Source of the DNA: Geodermatophilus africanus
GTDB lineage: Bacteria; Actinomycetota; Actinomycetes; Mycobacteriales; Geodermatophilaceae
Length of the DNA stretch: 64,000 nt
Reading direction: 5' to 3'
Assembly (NCBI RefSeq): GCF_900107105.1
Contig: NZ_FNOT01000012.1
Span: forward strand, 62,001 to 126,000
Below, in pieces: positions 1 through 9,970 of this stretch; position 1 is the stretch's first letter; each line of letters opens with the position of its first letter. The notes under the pieces are model-generated. The model saw nothing but the letters and a program-made list of their open reading frames with translations. It was not told the origin of the DNA and did no database searches. A program made the position numbers and the translations under genes.

Positions 1-107
1 CCGACGAGGCACACGGGGCAGTCGGCGACGTGCTGCCGGTCGGCGTCGGAGACCCCGGCCGGCTCGTCGACGAGACGGCGCAGCACGCCCTCAGTCGGAT
101 GACGCAT
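1..107 (-). CDS. Anti-sigma factor, zinc-finger type, N-terminal fragment
   Basis: The first 35 codons of a gene that runs off the left edge. The N-terminus shows His-x3-Cys-x2-Cys spacing (HVADCPVC), the zinc-binding signature of anti-sigma factors that hold ECF sigma factors inactive at the membrane. Its ATG overlaps the 3' end of the sigma-factor gene by 17 bases, so the two are translationally coupled. This pairing and the motif are seen directly; the membrane segment and sensor domain lie outside the window. Confidence 0.75.
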   Translation of the reverse strand, partial: MRHPTEGVLRRLVDEPAGVSDADRQHVADCPVCLV

Positions 108-711
108 GGCGATCCAGCTCCTTCCGCAGCGCGGACTCGGCGCGCCGCACGGTCGTGCCGACGCTGCCGGGGGACAGGTCGAGGGCCGCCGCGACGTCGG
201 CGTAGCCCATGCCGCTGTGCCGCAGCACGAGGGCCACGGCCTGCTTGCGGGGCAGCCGGGCGAGCGCGGCGCGCACCCGGCGGCGTTCCTCGAGGGTCAC
301 GACGGCGTCGGCCACGTCGGGCGCGACGGCGTCGTCCGCCGCGGCGGCGGTCTCCTCGCGGGAGGCGCGGCGGCGTCCCGAGCGGAGCAGGTTCAGCGCG
401 GTGTGGGCCGCGGCGACCGAGAGCCAGCCGCGGGCCTCGCCGGCCGGGACCGACGAGCGGGCGAAGGACAGGAACACGTCCTGCGCGACGTCCTCGGCCC
501 AGTCCCGCGACCCGAGCACCCGGGCGGCCACGCCGACCACCCGCGGGTACTCCAGGCGGAAGACCTCGCCGAGGTCGGCGCGCACGGTCCCGGGGACCGC
601 CCGCGCTACCGCCACGCCGTCGGTCCCCCCGATCCCGCCCGTGGCGCTGCGGTGCCCCGTGCCCGGGAGGGCCAGGACGGCCTCGGGTCGCGGGGGTCGA
701 ACGAGCTCCAT
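91..711 (-). CDS. ECF-family RNA polymerase sigma factor
   Basis: A 206-residue group 4 sigma factor. Region 2 (about residues 48-85) carries the helix FRLEYPRVVGVAARVLGS followed by WAEDVAQDVFL, the core-binding and -10 recognition part. Region 4 (about 140-200) has LPRKQAVALVLRHSGMGYAD and a helix-turn-helix ending RRAESALRKEL for -35 recognition. An N-terminal extension of about 45 residues precedes region 2 and may be partly untranslated. It is followed with overlap by its probable anti-sigma factor, which implies release in response to an unknown signal. No target promoter is recognisable. Confidence 0.9.
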   Translation of the reverse strand: MELVRPPRPEAVLALPGTGHRSATGGIGGTDGVAVARAVPGTVRADLGEVFRLEYPRVVGVAARVLGSRDWAEDVAQDVFLSFARSSVPAGEARGWLSVAAAHTALNLLRSGRRRASREETAAAADDAVAPDVADAVVTLEERRRVRAALARLPRKQAVALVLRHSGMGYADVAAALDLSPGSVGTTVRRAESALRKELDRHASSD

Positions 712-768
712 GTCCCTACAGCACCGCCCGGGGCCGAGATGTGACACCCGTCGAGGATGCCTGCCCAT

Positions 769-921
769 GGCCCCCTGCAGGGTCCCGCCGCGAGCCTGAG
801 AAAGGACCCCGTCCTCCCCACCCCTCGCAAGCTCGGGGCGGTGCCCTGGACGGGGCCTGGAACGGCCACCCTCCAGGGGCCCGCGCCGAGTGTGCGAGGC
901 GTGGGGGGAAGGGTGGTCCTT
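769..921. repeat. Cluster of AAGGACCCC structured repeats (three copies)
   Basis: Three pieces of the dispersed family lie here. A minus-oriented 3' half is at 769-800. It is cut by a complete plus-oriented copy at 801-857, whose outer stem pairs GGACCCCGTCC with GGACGGGGCC. A complete minus-oriented copy at 864-921 begins three bases after the flavin reductase stop codon, and its outer stem pairs GGACCACCCT with AGGGTGGCC. The position and strong stem suggest a terminator role; the broken half copy suggests one element landed in another. Confidence 0.8.
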
Positions 922-923
922 GC

Positions 924-1436
924 TCAGGCCCGTCCCGCGGCCTCGCCGCGCGCGTCGACGTAGCGGCCGCGCAGCCGGACCAGCGGGACGCCACCCGCGG
1001 CCAGCACCGGGACGCCGGTGACCTCGAGCAGCGCCAGCACGTGGTCGCCGGCCCCGACCAGCCGCTCCAACCGGCAGTCCAGGGCGGCCAGCCCGCCCTC
1101 CAGCACGATCCCCCCGCTGTCCTCGGCCCGCCGCCACGGGACCGACTCGAGCAGGTGCCGCGCGCTGGGCCGGCCGGCGGAGGAGAACCGGCTCGCCACG
1201 ATGGCGTGCTCGTCGGCGAGCACGGTCAGCGCGCAGCGGCCGACCTCCTCGAGCACCTCGGCCGGGTAGCCGCCCGCGGCCAGACCGACGGCGACGAGCG
1301 GCGGCTGCGCGGACACGCTCATCACCGAGGAGACCGTGGTGCCGACGTCGTCGATGTCGTCGCGGACGGTCAGCAGGCACACCCCGGCGGCGTACTGGCG
1401 GAGGGCCTCGGCGAACGTGGCGGGGTCGACCGGCAT
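924..1436 (-). CDS. Flavin reductase-like domain protein
   Basis: A 170-residue single-domain protein of the flavin reductase (FMN-binding split barrel) family, which uses NAD(P)H to reduce FMN or FAD for a partner monooxygenase. Family hallmarks are the N-terminal FAEALRQYAAGVCLLTV, the TTVSSVMSVSAQPPLVAVGL segment where Ser and Pro residues contact the flavin, and FSSAGR later on. No monooxygenase lies beside it, so the partner is not known from this window. The ATG is chosen because translation before it has no family similarity. A structured repeat immediately follows the stop codon. Confidence 0.8.
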   Translation of the reverse strand: MPVDPATFAEALRQYAAGVCLLTVRDDIDDVGTTVSSVMSVSAQPPLVAVGLAAGGYPAEVLEEVGRCALTVLADEHAIVASRFSSAGRPSARHLLESVPWRRAEDSGGIVLEGGLAALDCRLERLVGAGDHVLALLEVTGVPVLAAGGVPLVRLRGRYVDARGEAAGRA

Positions 1437-1480
1437 GGCGGCCAGTCGACCACACCCCGGCGGCCGGGAGCTTGGACGCC

Positions 1481-2135
1481 GTGGACTCCTCGCCGACGGC
1501 CCGCATCGGGCTGGTCCTGCACCCACGGCGGACGCCGGCCTCGGCCGTTGCCCGCATCGCCACCTGGACGGCGACGCACGGCGTCGAGCTCGTCGCCAGC
1601 GCCGATGACGTCGCCCGCGCGGACGCAGCCGGCGTGACCGCCGTCCCGCCGGAGGTGCTGGCCGGGACGTGCGACGGAGGAAGGACCCGCCTGCCCCGCG
1701 CCACTCGCAGGCTCGCGGCGGGCCCCTGCAGGCGGCCCGCGCTGGAGGCCCTGGCCGCGGGACGCGCGCACCGAATCCCGCCCCTGAGGTCAGCCCGTCG
1801 GTGGCCGGGGAGCTGGTGACCCCGTCGGCGCCGGCGGCCGGGATCGCCGCAGTCTGTTGGTCGGGCCGGCCGAGTCGCTGACCCTGCGGCTCACCGCCGG
1901 GCATCCCGCGGTGGAGCTCGACGGCGTCCTCACCCGGCGAACTGGGGCCGAGGGCGGTTCTGGAGGTCTCGCTGCGTCCCGACGCCGGCGGCTGGTGCGC
2001 ATCGACGGCTCCCGCGCCGCCGCCCGCAGGCGGGTCGAGCTCTCACCGGTCGACCTGCCGGTGTTGCCCCAGGAGCTGGTCGAGCTGCTGCCCGACGACC
2101 TCCGCCGACGCCTGGACGCCTCGGCGCAGTCGTGA
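1481..2135 (+). pseudogene. NAD kinase-like gene, disrupted and internally deleted
   Basis: The first 60 or so codons (GTG at 1481) read RIGLVLHPRR, then WTATHGVELVASADDVARA, the N-terminal pattern of actinobacterial ATP-NAD kinases. At 1681-1737 a structured repeat replaces what should be the catalytic middle, including the GGDG motif, which is absent. From about 1850 a C-terminal piece resumes: VGPAESLTLRLTAGH, then LVRIDGS and VDLPVLPQELVELLPDD. Between these, EVSLRPDAG is readable only in a second frame, so at least two frameshifts are also present. I infer a decayed paralogue; the essential NAD kinase must lie elsewhere. Confidence 0.7.
1681..1737 (+). repeat. AAGGACCCC structured repeat inside a pseudogene
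   Basis: A complete family copy. The outer stem pairs GGACCCGCCTGC with GCAGGCGGCC, and the inner arm pairs CGCGCC with GGCGGG around ACTCGCAGGCTCG. Unlike most copies it does not follow an intact stop codon; it lies at the break point of the NAD kinase-like remnant. Confidence 0.85.
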
Positions 2136-2139
2136 CCGG

Positions 2140-2667
2140 TCAGGTGCGGTCGAGCAGCAGCAGGCTGTAGGCGGCCAGGCTCGGGCCGTCGGTGAACCGC
2201 CCGTCGCGGACCATCGCCCGCAGCGCGGCCTCGGTCACGAAGGCCGACCGCATGTCGGCCTCGGTCGCCTCCCGTGCGGTCGGCCCGGGCGTGAGGTCGG
2301 TGGCCAGCCACACGTCGAACCCCTGCGTGGACAGCCCCGGCGCGAGGTCGAGGTGGCCCAGGTGGCGCAGCGCGCCGGCGCGCAGGCCGGTCTCCTCCGC
2401 CAGCTCGGCGCGGGCCAGCTCCTCGGCCGAGCCCTCCGTCCCGGCCGTCCAGGTGCCCTGCGGGAACTCCCAGGCGCGCCGGCCGACCGGGTGGCGGAAC
2501 TGCTCGACCAGCCAGAAGCCGTCTCGCTCGAAGGGCAGGACCAGGGCGAAGTGCGGCTTCTCGACCACGCTGTAGATCCCGGTGCTGCCGTCGGCGCGCT
2601 CGACCGCGTCCTCCCGCACCCGGAGCCACGGGTTGCGGTAGACCTCCCTGCTGCCCGTCGTCCGCAC
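2140..2667 (-). CDS. Nudix hydrolase, ADP-ribose pyrophosphatase-like
   Basis: A 175-residue Nudix-fold protein that probably cleaves a nucleoside diphosphate-linked substrate such as ADP-ribose. The Nudix helix is AELAEETGL following EFPQGTW, with the metal-binding EE pair kept, while the usual Arg before the first Glu of the helix is Ala. The GTG at 2667 is preferred over a GTG 42 bases upstream because GGGAGG sits nine bases before it, whereas the upstream codon has no Shine-Dalgarno sequence. It is divergent from the esterase gene, sharing a promoter region of about 60 bases. Confidence 0.82.
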   Translation of the reverse strand: MRTTGSREVYRNPWLRVREDAVERADGSTGIYSVVEKPHFALVLPFERDGFWLVEQFRHPVGRRAWEFPQGTWTAGTEGSAEELARAELAEETGLRAGALRHLGHLDLAPGLSTQGFDVWLATDLTPGPTAREATEADMRSAFVTEAALRAMVRDGRFTDGPSLAAYSLLLLDRT

Positions 2668-2726
2668 GCCGGCCAGCCTCCCAGGGCCGCGGGGCGTGTG
2701 CCGGGTCACCGTGCTGGAGTGGAGGC

Positions 2727-3521
2727 GTGCAGCTCGGACCGACCCGTACCACCTGGCGCCGATACGTCGCCCTCGGCGACTCGTTCACCGAGGGGCTGGC
2801 CGACGCCGACCCGCACCGCCCGGGCGAGTACCGGGGCTGGGCCGACCGGCTGGCCGAGCACCTGGCGGCCGCGGCTCCCGGCGACCTCGAGTACGCCAAC
2901 CTGGCGATCCGCGGCCGGCTGTTGGCCCAGGTGCTCGCCGAGCAGGTGCCGGTCGCGCTGACCGCCGAGCCGGACCTGGTGAGCCTGGTCGCCGGCGGCA
3001 ACGACCTGCTGCGCCCCGGCGCGGACCCCGACCGGCTGGCCGCCGACCTGGAGGACGCGGTCGTCCGCTTCCGGGCCCTCGGGGCCGACGTGCTGCTGGC
3101 GACCGGCGTGGACCCGCGGCAGACGCCGATCCTCCGGCGCACCCGCGGGCGGGTCGCGGTCTTCAACGCCTCGCTGTGGTCGATCGCCGCCCGGCACGGC
3201 GCCGTCGTCCTCGACCAGTGGGGCGCCCGGTGGGTGCAGGACTGGCGGATGTGGGACAGCGACCGCATCCACCTCACCGCCGAGGGTCACCGGCGGACGG
3301 CGCTGGCTGCGGCGACCGCGCTGGGCATGCGGGTGGACGAGGACTGGCACACCCCGCTGCCGCCGCAGCCGCCCCGTGCGCTGCGGGCGGCGCTGACCGA
3401 GGAGGCGGCGTGGGTTCGCGGCTTCGTCGCGCCGTGGATCGGCCGGCGGCTGCGCGGCCGGTCCTCGGGGGACGGCCGCGCGGCCAAGCGGCCGGTGCCC
3501 CTGGCGCTGCCGCGCGCCTGA
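2727..3521 (+). CDS. SGNH/GDSL-family esterase or lipase
   Basis: A 264-residue hydrolase. Block I is VALGDSFTEG with the nucleophilic Ser, block III is GGND with the oxyanion Asn, and block V is DRIHLTAEGH supplying the Asp and His of the triad. No signal peptide is visible, so it probably acts in the cytoplasm on acyl esters or as an acyltransferase. Translation starts at a GTG next to GGAGG. A structured repeat follows the stop codon after three bases, which suits a terminator. Confidence 0.9.
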   Translation: MQLGPTRTTWRRYVALGDSFTEGLADADPHRPGEYRGWADRLAEHLAAAAPGDLEYANLAIRGRLLAQVLAEQVPVALTAEPDLVSLVAGGNDLLRPGADPDRLAADLEDAVVRFRALGADVLLATGVDPRQTPILRRTRGRVAVFNASLWSIAARHGAVVLDQWGARWVQDWRMWDSDRIHLTAEGHRRTALAAATALGMRVDEDWHTPLPPQPPRALRAALTEEAAWVRGFVAPWIGRRLRGRSSGDGRAAKRPVPLALPRA

Positions 3522-3524
3522 CGG

Positions 3525-3578
3525 AAGGACCCCTGCCCCCGCCACTCGCCGGCTCGCGGCGGGACCCTGCAGGGGGCC
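3525..3578 (+). repeat. AAGGACCCC structured repeat
   Basis: A single complete copy three bases after the esterase stop codon. The outer stem pairs GGACCCCTGC with GCAGGGGGCC and the inner arm pairs CCGCC with GGCGG. It is probably a transcription terminator. Confidence 0.85.
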
Positions 3579-3629
3579 GGGCGGCGTCGGGCGGAGGGCG
3601 CGGGCCGGCCGTGCGCGCTGGAGCGGTCT

Positions 3630-5639
3630 CTACTCGGTGTCGAGCCGGCGGTCCTCGGTGGGCAGGCCCTCGTCGAGCAGCTCGTCGACCGTCATCGTCC
3701 GGGTGGTCGGCGGCTTGGGCGGGGGCACCGGCGGCAGCCCGGAAGTGACCAGGGCCTCGCCGGCGAGCACGTCCTGCACGGTGACCTCGCCGGGCGGCAG
3801 GGTGCCGGTCAGGTCGACGTCCCCCGTGCTCGGGACCGTGGCGGGCAGCGGCGCCGGCCGGCCGAAGGCGTAGCCCTGGGCCATCTCGCAGCCGTGCTCG
3901 CGCAGCCAGTCGGCCTGGTCGAGGTCCTCGATGCCCTCGGCGATGACCTGCAGGCCCATGCCGAGGCCCAGCTGGACCAGGCCCTGGACCAGCGCCGCGG
4001 TCGAGGGCTCGGTGACCACGTCGGCGACGAAGGACCGGTCGATCTTCACGGTGTGGATGGGCAGCCGGTGCAGCGCGGTGATCGCCGAGTAGCCGGTGCC
4101 GAAGTCGTCCAGCGCCAGGGTGACGCCGGCGTCGGTCACCTCCGAGACCGCCTGCAGCGTGGCGTCGGCGGCGAACAGCGCCGTCGACTCGGTGATCTCC
4201 AGTTCCAGCCGCTCCGGCGGCAGGCCGGACTCGGCCAGCGCGTCGGTGACCAGCTCGGGGAAGCCGGGCTCGGCGAGGTGGCGGGCGGAGACGTTGACGT
4301 GCACGCGCAGGCCGGCCGGCCAGCCGGCGGCGTCGAAACAGGCCTGGCGGAGCACCCAGGCGCCCAGCCGGGAGGTGAGCCGGTTGTCCTCGGCGGCGGC
4401 GAGGAAGGCCCCTGGCGGCAGCAGTCCGCGGGTGGGGTGCTGCCAGCGGATGAGCGCCTCGTAGCCCAGCAGCGTCTCGTCGGCCAGGGACACGATCGGC
4501 TGGTAGAAGAGCCGCAGCTCGTCGGACTCCAGCGCGTTGCGCAGGTCGGCCTCCAGCTGCAGCTGGTCGACCTCGCTGTCAGAGAGGCCGCCGTCGTGCA
4601 CCTCGATGCGGGCGCGGCTGCCGTCGGCCTTGGCGCGGGCGAGCGCGGCGTGCGCCTGGCGCAGCAGGTCGTCGGGGGCGACGTCGGAGCCCAGGGTCAG
4701 GCCCACGCTGGCCGACAGCACGATCTCGCGCTTGCCGATGAGGAACGGGTCGTCGAGCACGCCGAGCAGCCGGTCGGCCATCGTGCGCAGCCCGTCGAGG
4801 TCCTCGACGTCCTCGGCGAGGATGAGGAACTCGTCGCCGCCCAGCCGCACCGCGGTGTCCTCGACCCGCGTGCTCCAGCGCAGCCGCTCGGCGACCTGGA
4901 TGAGCAGCTGGTCGCCGGCCTCGTTGCCCAGGACGTCGTTGACCGCCTGGAACCGGTCGAGGTTCAGATGGACCAGCCCGACCTGCAGGCCGCGGCGGCG
5001 GGAGAGGGCCAGGGCGTGGTTGAGCCGGTCGTTGAGCGCCCGCCGGTTGGGCAGGCCGGTCAGCGGGTCGGTGAAGGCCCGCCGGACCAGGTCCTCCTCG
5101 GCGCGGCGGCGGTCGGTGACGTCGACCAGCGAGAGGACGACGAAGTGCGGCGTCCCGGCGCTGGTGTGGATGACCTCGTGCGACTGGGTGGCCCAGAGCT
5201 CGGTGCCGTCGGCGCGGCGCAGGCGGCGTTCGCCGTCCACGCGCAGCCACGGGTCCAGCGGGCCGTCGGCGCGGTCGGGCACCGGGGCCTCGTCGGGGTG
5301 GGCGAGCAGGTCGACGTGCCGGCCCACCATGTCCTCGGGCGTGCGGCCGGTCATGGCGCACAGCGCGTCGTTGACCACGAGCAGGTGGCCGTCGAGGTCG
5401 ACGAGGGCCTTGGGGATGGGCGCGGCGACGAACAGGGCGCGGAAGAGCTGTCCGCGGTCGGCCAGCAGGGTGTCGATCGCGCGGAGCCTCGAGCCGGCGG
5501 CGGCGCCGGCGGTCCCCTCCTGGGGACGCGACACGTCGGGGGCGCTCGGGTTCACCCGGACAGCCTGCGGGACCGGACCGCTCCAGGCCGGGAACCCGAG
5601 GACGGAGAGTCGTGGTCGATCGATCACAGATCGTGACAT
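3630..5639 (-). CDS. PAS-GGDEF-EAL cyclic-di-GMP signalling protein
   Basis: A 669-residue soluble protein with a PAS sensor at about 60-175 (ALFVAAPIPKALVDLDG, and DVTDRRRAEEDL at its end). A GGDEF diguanylate cyclase follows at about 180-335 with an intact RLGGDEFLIL, and an EAL phosphodiesterase at about 345-600 with YEALIRW, EITES, DDFGTGYSA and AEGIED. Both catalytic domains keep their signature residues, so it may make and degrade c-di-GMP. A Pro-rich C-terminal tail of about 70 residues is unassigned. No transmembrane helix is seen. The ATG at 5639 lacks a clear ribosome site; a GTG around residue 29 is an alternative start. Confidence 0.9.
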   Translation of the reverse strand: MSRSVIDRPRLSVLGFPAWSGPVPQAVRVNPSAPDVSRPQEGTAGAAAGSRLRAIDTLLADRGQLFRALFVAAPIPKALVDLDGHLLVVNDALCAMTGRTPEDMVGRHVDLLAHPDEAPVPDRADGPLDPWLRVDGERRLRRADGTELWATQSHEVIHTSAGTPHFVVLSLVDVTDRRRAEEDLVRRAFTDPLTGLPNRRALNDRLNHALALSRRRGLQVGLVHLNLDRFQAVNDVLGNEAGDQLLIQVAERLRWSTRVEDTAVRLGGDEFLILAEDVEDLDGLRTMADRLLGVLDDPFLIGKREIVLSASVGLTLGSDVAPDDLLRQAHAALARAKADGSRARIEVHDGGLSDSEVDQLQLEADLRNALESDELRLFYQPIVSLADETLLGYEALIRWQHPTRGLLPPGAFLAAAEDNRLTSRLGAWVLRQACFDAAGWPAGLRVHVNVSARHLAEPGFPELVTDALAESGLPPERLELEITESTALFAADATLQAVSEVTDAGVTLALDDFGTGYSAITALHRLPIHTVKIDRSFVADVVTEPSTAALVQGLVQLGLGMGLQVIAEGIEDLDQADWLREHGCEMAQGYAFGRPAPLPATVPSTGDVDLTGTLPPGEVTVQDVLAGEALVTSGLPPVPPPKPPTTRTMTVDELLDEGLPTEDRRLDTE

Positions 5640-5772
5640 CGCGTGCACGGTGAGGCAGGGGGGACGGGTGGGGCGTCCGAGGTCGCCGTCCCGGGGGTCG
5701 TGCCGGTCCCCGCCGGGAATCCGCGCGGGGCTCCCGGTGCTCGATCGCAGGGAGCGACGAGAGGTGAGGGTG

Positions 5773-6810
5773 ATGGAGAAGCGGATCGGGTTCCTGTCCT
5801 TCGGGCACTGGCAGCCGATCCCGGGCTCGCAGGTGCGGACCGGGCGGGACGCGCTCGTGCAGAGCGTGGAGCTGGCGGTCGCGGCCGAGGAGATCGGCCT
5901 CGACGGCGCCTTCGTGCGGGTGCACCACTTCGCCCGGCAGCTGGCCTCGCCGTTCCCGCTGCTGGCCGCCATGGCCGCGCGCACCCGGCGAGTCGAGGTC
6001 GGCACCGGCGTCATCGACATGCGCTACGAGAACCCGCTGTACATGGCCGAGGAGGCCGCGGCGACCGACCTGCTCAGCGACGGCCGGCTGCAGCCGGGCG
6101 TCAGCCGCGGGTCGCCCGAGACGGCGCTGCGCGGGTCGGAGGCCTTCGGCTACGTGCCGCCGGAGGGCTCGACCGACGCCGACCTGGCCCGGCAGAAGAC
6201 CGCGCTGTTCCTGGCGGCGGTCCGCGGCGAGCGGCTGGTGGACGCCGACCCGCGGATGACCGGCGGCGTGCCCAGCAAGCTGCCCCTCCAGCCCCAGTCG
6301 CCAGGCCTGGCCGAGCGCGTCTGGTGGGGGGCGGGCACCCGGGCGACGGGGGAGTGGGCCGCCAGCCAGGGGATGAACCTGATGAGCTCCACGCTGCTCA
6401 GCGAGGACACCGGCGTCCCCTTCGACGAGCTGCAGGCCGACCAGATCGCGCGCTACCGCGCCGCCTGGGCCGAGGCCGGCTGGGAGTGGACGCCGCGGGT
6501 GTCGGTGAGCCGCAGCGTCCTGCCGATCACCAGCGACCTCGACCGGCGGTACTTCGGCGAGCGCTCGGGCGAGGACCAGGTCGGGCTGCTCGAGGGCGTG
6601 CGCGCCCGCTTCGGCAAGAGCTACGTCGGCGAGCCCGACCAGCTGGCCGAGGAGCTGGCCAAGGACGCCGCCGTCCGCGAGGCCGACACCCTGCTGCTCA
6701 CCGTGCCCAACATGCTTGGCGTCGAGTACAACGCCCGGCTGCTGGAGACGGTCGCCCGCCACGTCGCCCCGGCCATCGGCTGGGTGCACCCGGAGCGGCG
6801 CGGCGGCTGA
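5773..6810 (+). CDS. LLM-class flavin-dependent oxidoreductase
   Basis: A 345-residue bacterial luciferase-like monooxygenase that would use FMNH2 or F420H2 with oxygen on an unknown substrate. Family features are GLDGAFVRVHHFA near residue 40, the barrel segment RVEVGTGVIDMRYENPLYMAEEAA, LQPGVSRGSPE, and the late EADTLLLTVPN. The ATG is preceded by AGGTGAGG. It is divergent from the c-di-GMP protein with about 130 bases between them. The substrate cannot be inferred from the neighbours; the flavin reductase at 924 is not adjacent. Confidence 0.85.
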   Translation: MEKRIGFLSFGHWQPIPGSQVRTGRDALVQSVELAVAAEEIGLDGAFVRVHHFARQLASPFPLLAAMAARTRRVEVGTGVIDMRYENPLYMAEEAAATDLLSDGRLQPGVSRGSPETALRGSEAFGYVPPEGSTDADLARQKTALFLAAVRGERLVDADPRMTGGVPSKLPLQPQSPGLAERVWWGAGTRATGEWAASQGMNLMSSTLLSEDTGVPFDELQADQIARYRAAWAEAGWEWTPRVSVSRSVLPITSDLDRRYFGERSGEDQVGLLEGVRARFGKSYVGEPDQLAEELAKDAAVREADTLLLTVPNMLGVEYNARLLETVARHVAPAIGWVHPERRGG

Positions 6811-6966
6811 CCGTGCCGTCTCGGGCGGAGCGCCCCGTGGGTGTGCCGTCCGGGTGAGCGCGTGTCCGCCGAACGGGCGACACGTCCGGTCACAGCGTTT
6901 GGCGTCCCGGGGCGGCGAGGCAGTCCTCGGCGCCCGGTCACTCCGGCTGACTGTGAAGGAGACGCT

Positions 6967-7122
6967 GTGATCGTCCTGGGACTCATCCTGTTGCTGCTCG
7001 GTTTCCTGCTCAAGATCTCGATCCTGTGGACCCTCGGGATCGTGCTGCTCGTGGTGGGCGCGGTGCTGTTCCTGCTCGGTTCCACGGGCCGGGCGGTGGG
7101 TGGGCGACGGCACTACTGGTGA
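6967..7122 (+). CDS. Small two-helix membrane protein, DUF6131 type
   Basis: A 51-residue protein that is almost entirely two transmembrane helices (IVLGLILLLLGFLLKISI and GIVLLVVGAVLFLLG), ending in a basic GRAVGGRRHYW tail likely to face the cytoplasm. This pattern matches the DUF6131 family of small actinobacterial membrane proteins as I remember it; function is unknown. The GTG start is fixed by AAGGAG five bases upstream. It stands alone between the oxidoreductase and the tRNA gene. Confidence 0.8.
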   Translation: MIVLGLILLLLGFLLKISILWTLGIVLLVVGAVLFLLGSTGRAVGGRRHYW

Positions 7123-7218
7123 GCAACGCCGGCCGGCGGCGGGTGTGCCGGCGAGAGGATGGCGGTGGCCCGGGACGGGAGGTCTCGGGCCACCGCTGTC
7201 CACGGACGTGCGGTCGGG

Positions 7219-7291
7219 CGCGCCCGGCAGGGATCGAACCTGCGACCGGCGGTTTAGAAGACCGCTGCTCTGTCCGCTGAGCTACGGGCGC
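7219..7291 (-). tRNA. tRNA-Arg (anticodon UCU)
   Basis: A 73-base cloverleaf. The acceptor stem GCGCCCG pairs with CGGGCGC, the D arm begins TAGCTC, the anticodon stem GCGGT pairs with ACCGC around loop CTTCTAA (anticodon UCU), and the T arm is GCAGG-TTCGATC-CCTGC. CCA is not encoded. It decodes the AGA and AGG codons, which are rare in this genome. Confidence 0.95.
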
Positions 7292-7396
7292 TCGCCCCCC
7301 GATCATCGCACCCCGGGTGTGCAGGACCAGCCGGTCTGCGGTGGTCGACGTCGTCATGAGGCGAGTCGAGCGTCGGCGGGTGACAGCGGCGCCTGC

Positions 7397-7426
7397 CTCG
7401 TCCACAGGGCGCGGGCTCGTCCACAG
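7397..7426 (+). promoter_or_regulatory. Two DnaA-box-like repeats upstream of ssb
   Basis: The sequence CTCGTCCACAG occurs twice, at 7397-7407 and 7416-7426. Each copy contains TCCACA, the invariant part of the DnaA box TTGTCCACA, with one or two mismatches at the 5' side. They lie about 110 bases before the ssb start. The spacing and sequence are seen; DnaA binding is only inferred. Confidence 0.3.
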
Positions 7427-7533
7427 ATCGGCTCCCCGGCCTCCGGCCCGGTCGCTGACGTCCCAGGGTCCTCAGGTAGCCCGGCACCCCGCCGGCCCGC
7501 CGGTCCCGGCGGAGAGCACCCCCGAGGAGCACC

Positions 7534-8031
7534 GTGAACGACACCCACGTCACCGTCGTCGGCAACGTCGTCGACTCGCCCCGCCGTGTCAGCCTGGAGA
7601 ACGGCACGGTCACCAACTTCCGGCTGGCCTCGACCGCCCGCCGCTTCGACGGCCAGACCCAGGAGTTCGTCGACGCCGGCACCTTCTGGGTCGACGTCGA
7701 GTGCTGGAACGACCTGTCCGGCAACGTCTCCGGCAGCGTCAGCAAGGGCGATCCGGTCATCGTCCAGGGCACCCTGACCACGCACAGCTGGGAGAGCGAG
7801 AACGGTCGGCGCAGCACGCCCCGCATCCGCGCCGTGTCCGTCGGCCACAACCTGGCCCGCGGCATCGGGGTGTTCAAGCGCAGCCGGTCCGCCCGCCCCG
7901 CCGAGGCGGTGCCGGCCCCGGTGCAGCCGGGCGACGAGGAGCTGCTGCGCGGCCGGGACTACGAGGAGGGTCCCGAGATGTTGCACTCGGTGGACACCGC
8001 CGACCTCGCCACGGAGCCCGCGCACGGCTGA
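7534..8031 (+). CDS. ssb: Single-stranded DNA-binding protein, paralogue
   Basis: A 165-residue OB-fold protein. It begins DTHVTVVGNVVDSPRR and continues with NFRLASTAR, WVDVECWNDL and GDPVIVQGTL, the typical SSB core over residues 1-110. The C-terminal tail is acidic but ends TADLATEPAHG instead of the DDDxPF tip that recruits repair proteins. This suggests a specialised SSB for competence, stress or plasmid functions, not the essential replication SSB. The GTG start follows GAGGAGCACC. No primosome or ribosomal protein gene adjoins it, unlike the canonical rpsF-ssb-rplI operon. Confidence 0.88.
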   Translation: MNDTHVTVVGNVVDSPRRVSLENGTVTNFRLASTARRFDGQTQEFVDAGTFWVDVECWNDLSGNVSGSVSKGDPVIVQGTLTTHSWESENGRRSTPRIRAVSVGHNLARGIGVFKRSRSARPAEAVPAPVQPGDEELLRGRDYEEGPEMLHSVDTADLATEPAHG

Positions 8032-8132
8032 GCGCCCGGGCTGGGAGGATCGGAGGGGAGAACGCACGGGGGCGGGCCGGCACCGGCCGGCCCGCCCGCC
8101 ACTCGCGAACCGACGGAAGGCCTCGAAGCCCA

Positions 8133-9803
<1,671 letters not shown>

Positions 9804-9805
9804 AG

Positions 9806-9862
9806 AAGGACCCCGCTGCCCCCACGCCTCGCGAGCTCGGCGTGGAGCCCTGCAGCGGGGCC
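9806..9862 (+). repeat. AAGGACCCC structured repeat
   Basis: A complete copy directly after the ettA stop codon. The outer stem pairs GGACCCCGCTGC with GCAGCGGGGCC and the inner arm pairs CCACGCC with GGCGTGG. Both stems differ from the commonest version yet still pair, which argues for selection on structure. Confidence 0.85.
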
Positions 9863-9970
9863 GGTTCCAGTGCGTCACCCACGGCCGGTCGGGGCAGCTG
9901 CTCCGACCGGCCGTCGGCGTCCGTGCCACCGTCCTGACCGGCGGGCGGCCGTCCGAGGGCGTGCGGCAGG

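Noticed and set aside
2668-2709. Longer start for the Nudix gene at 2709
   Set aside because: No ribosome site precedes it and the added residues have no family similarity, while GGGAGG precedes the GTG at 2667.
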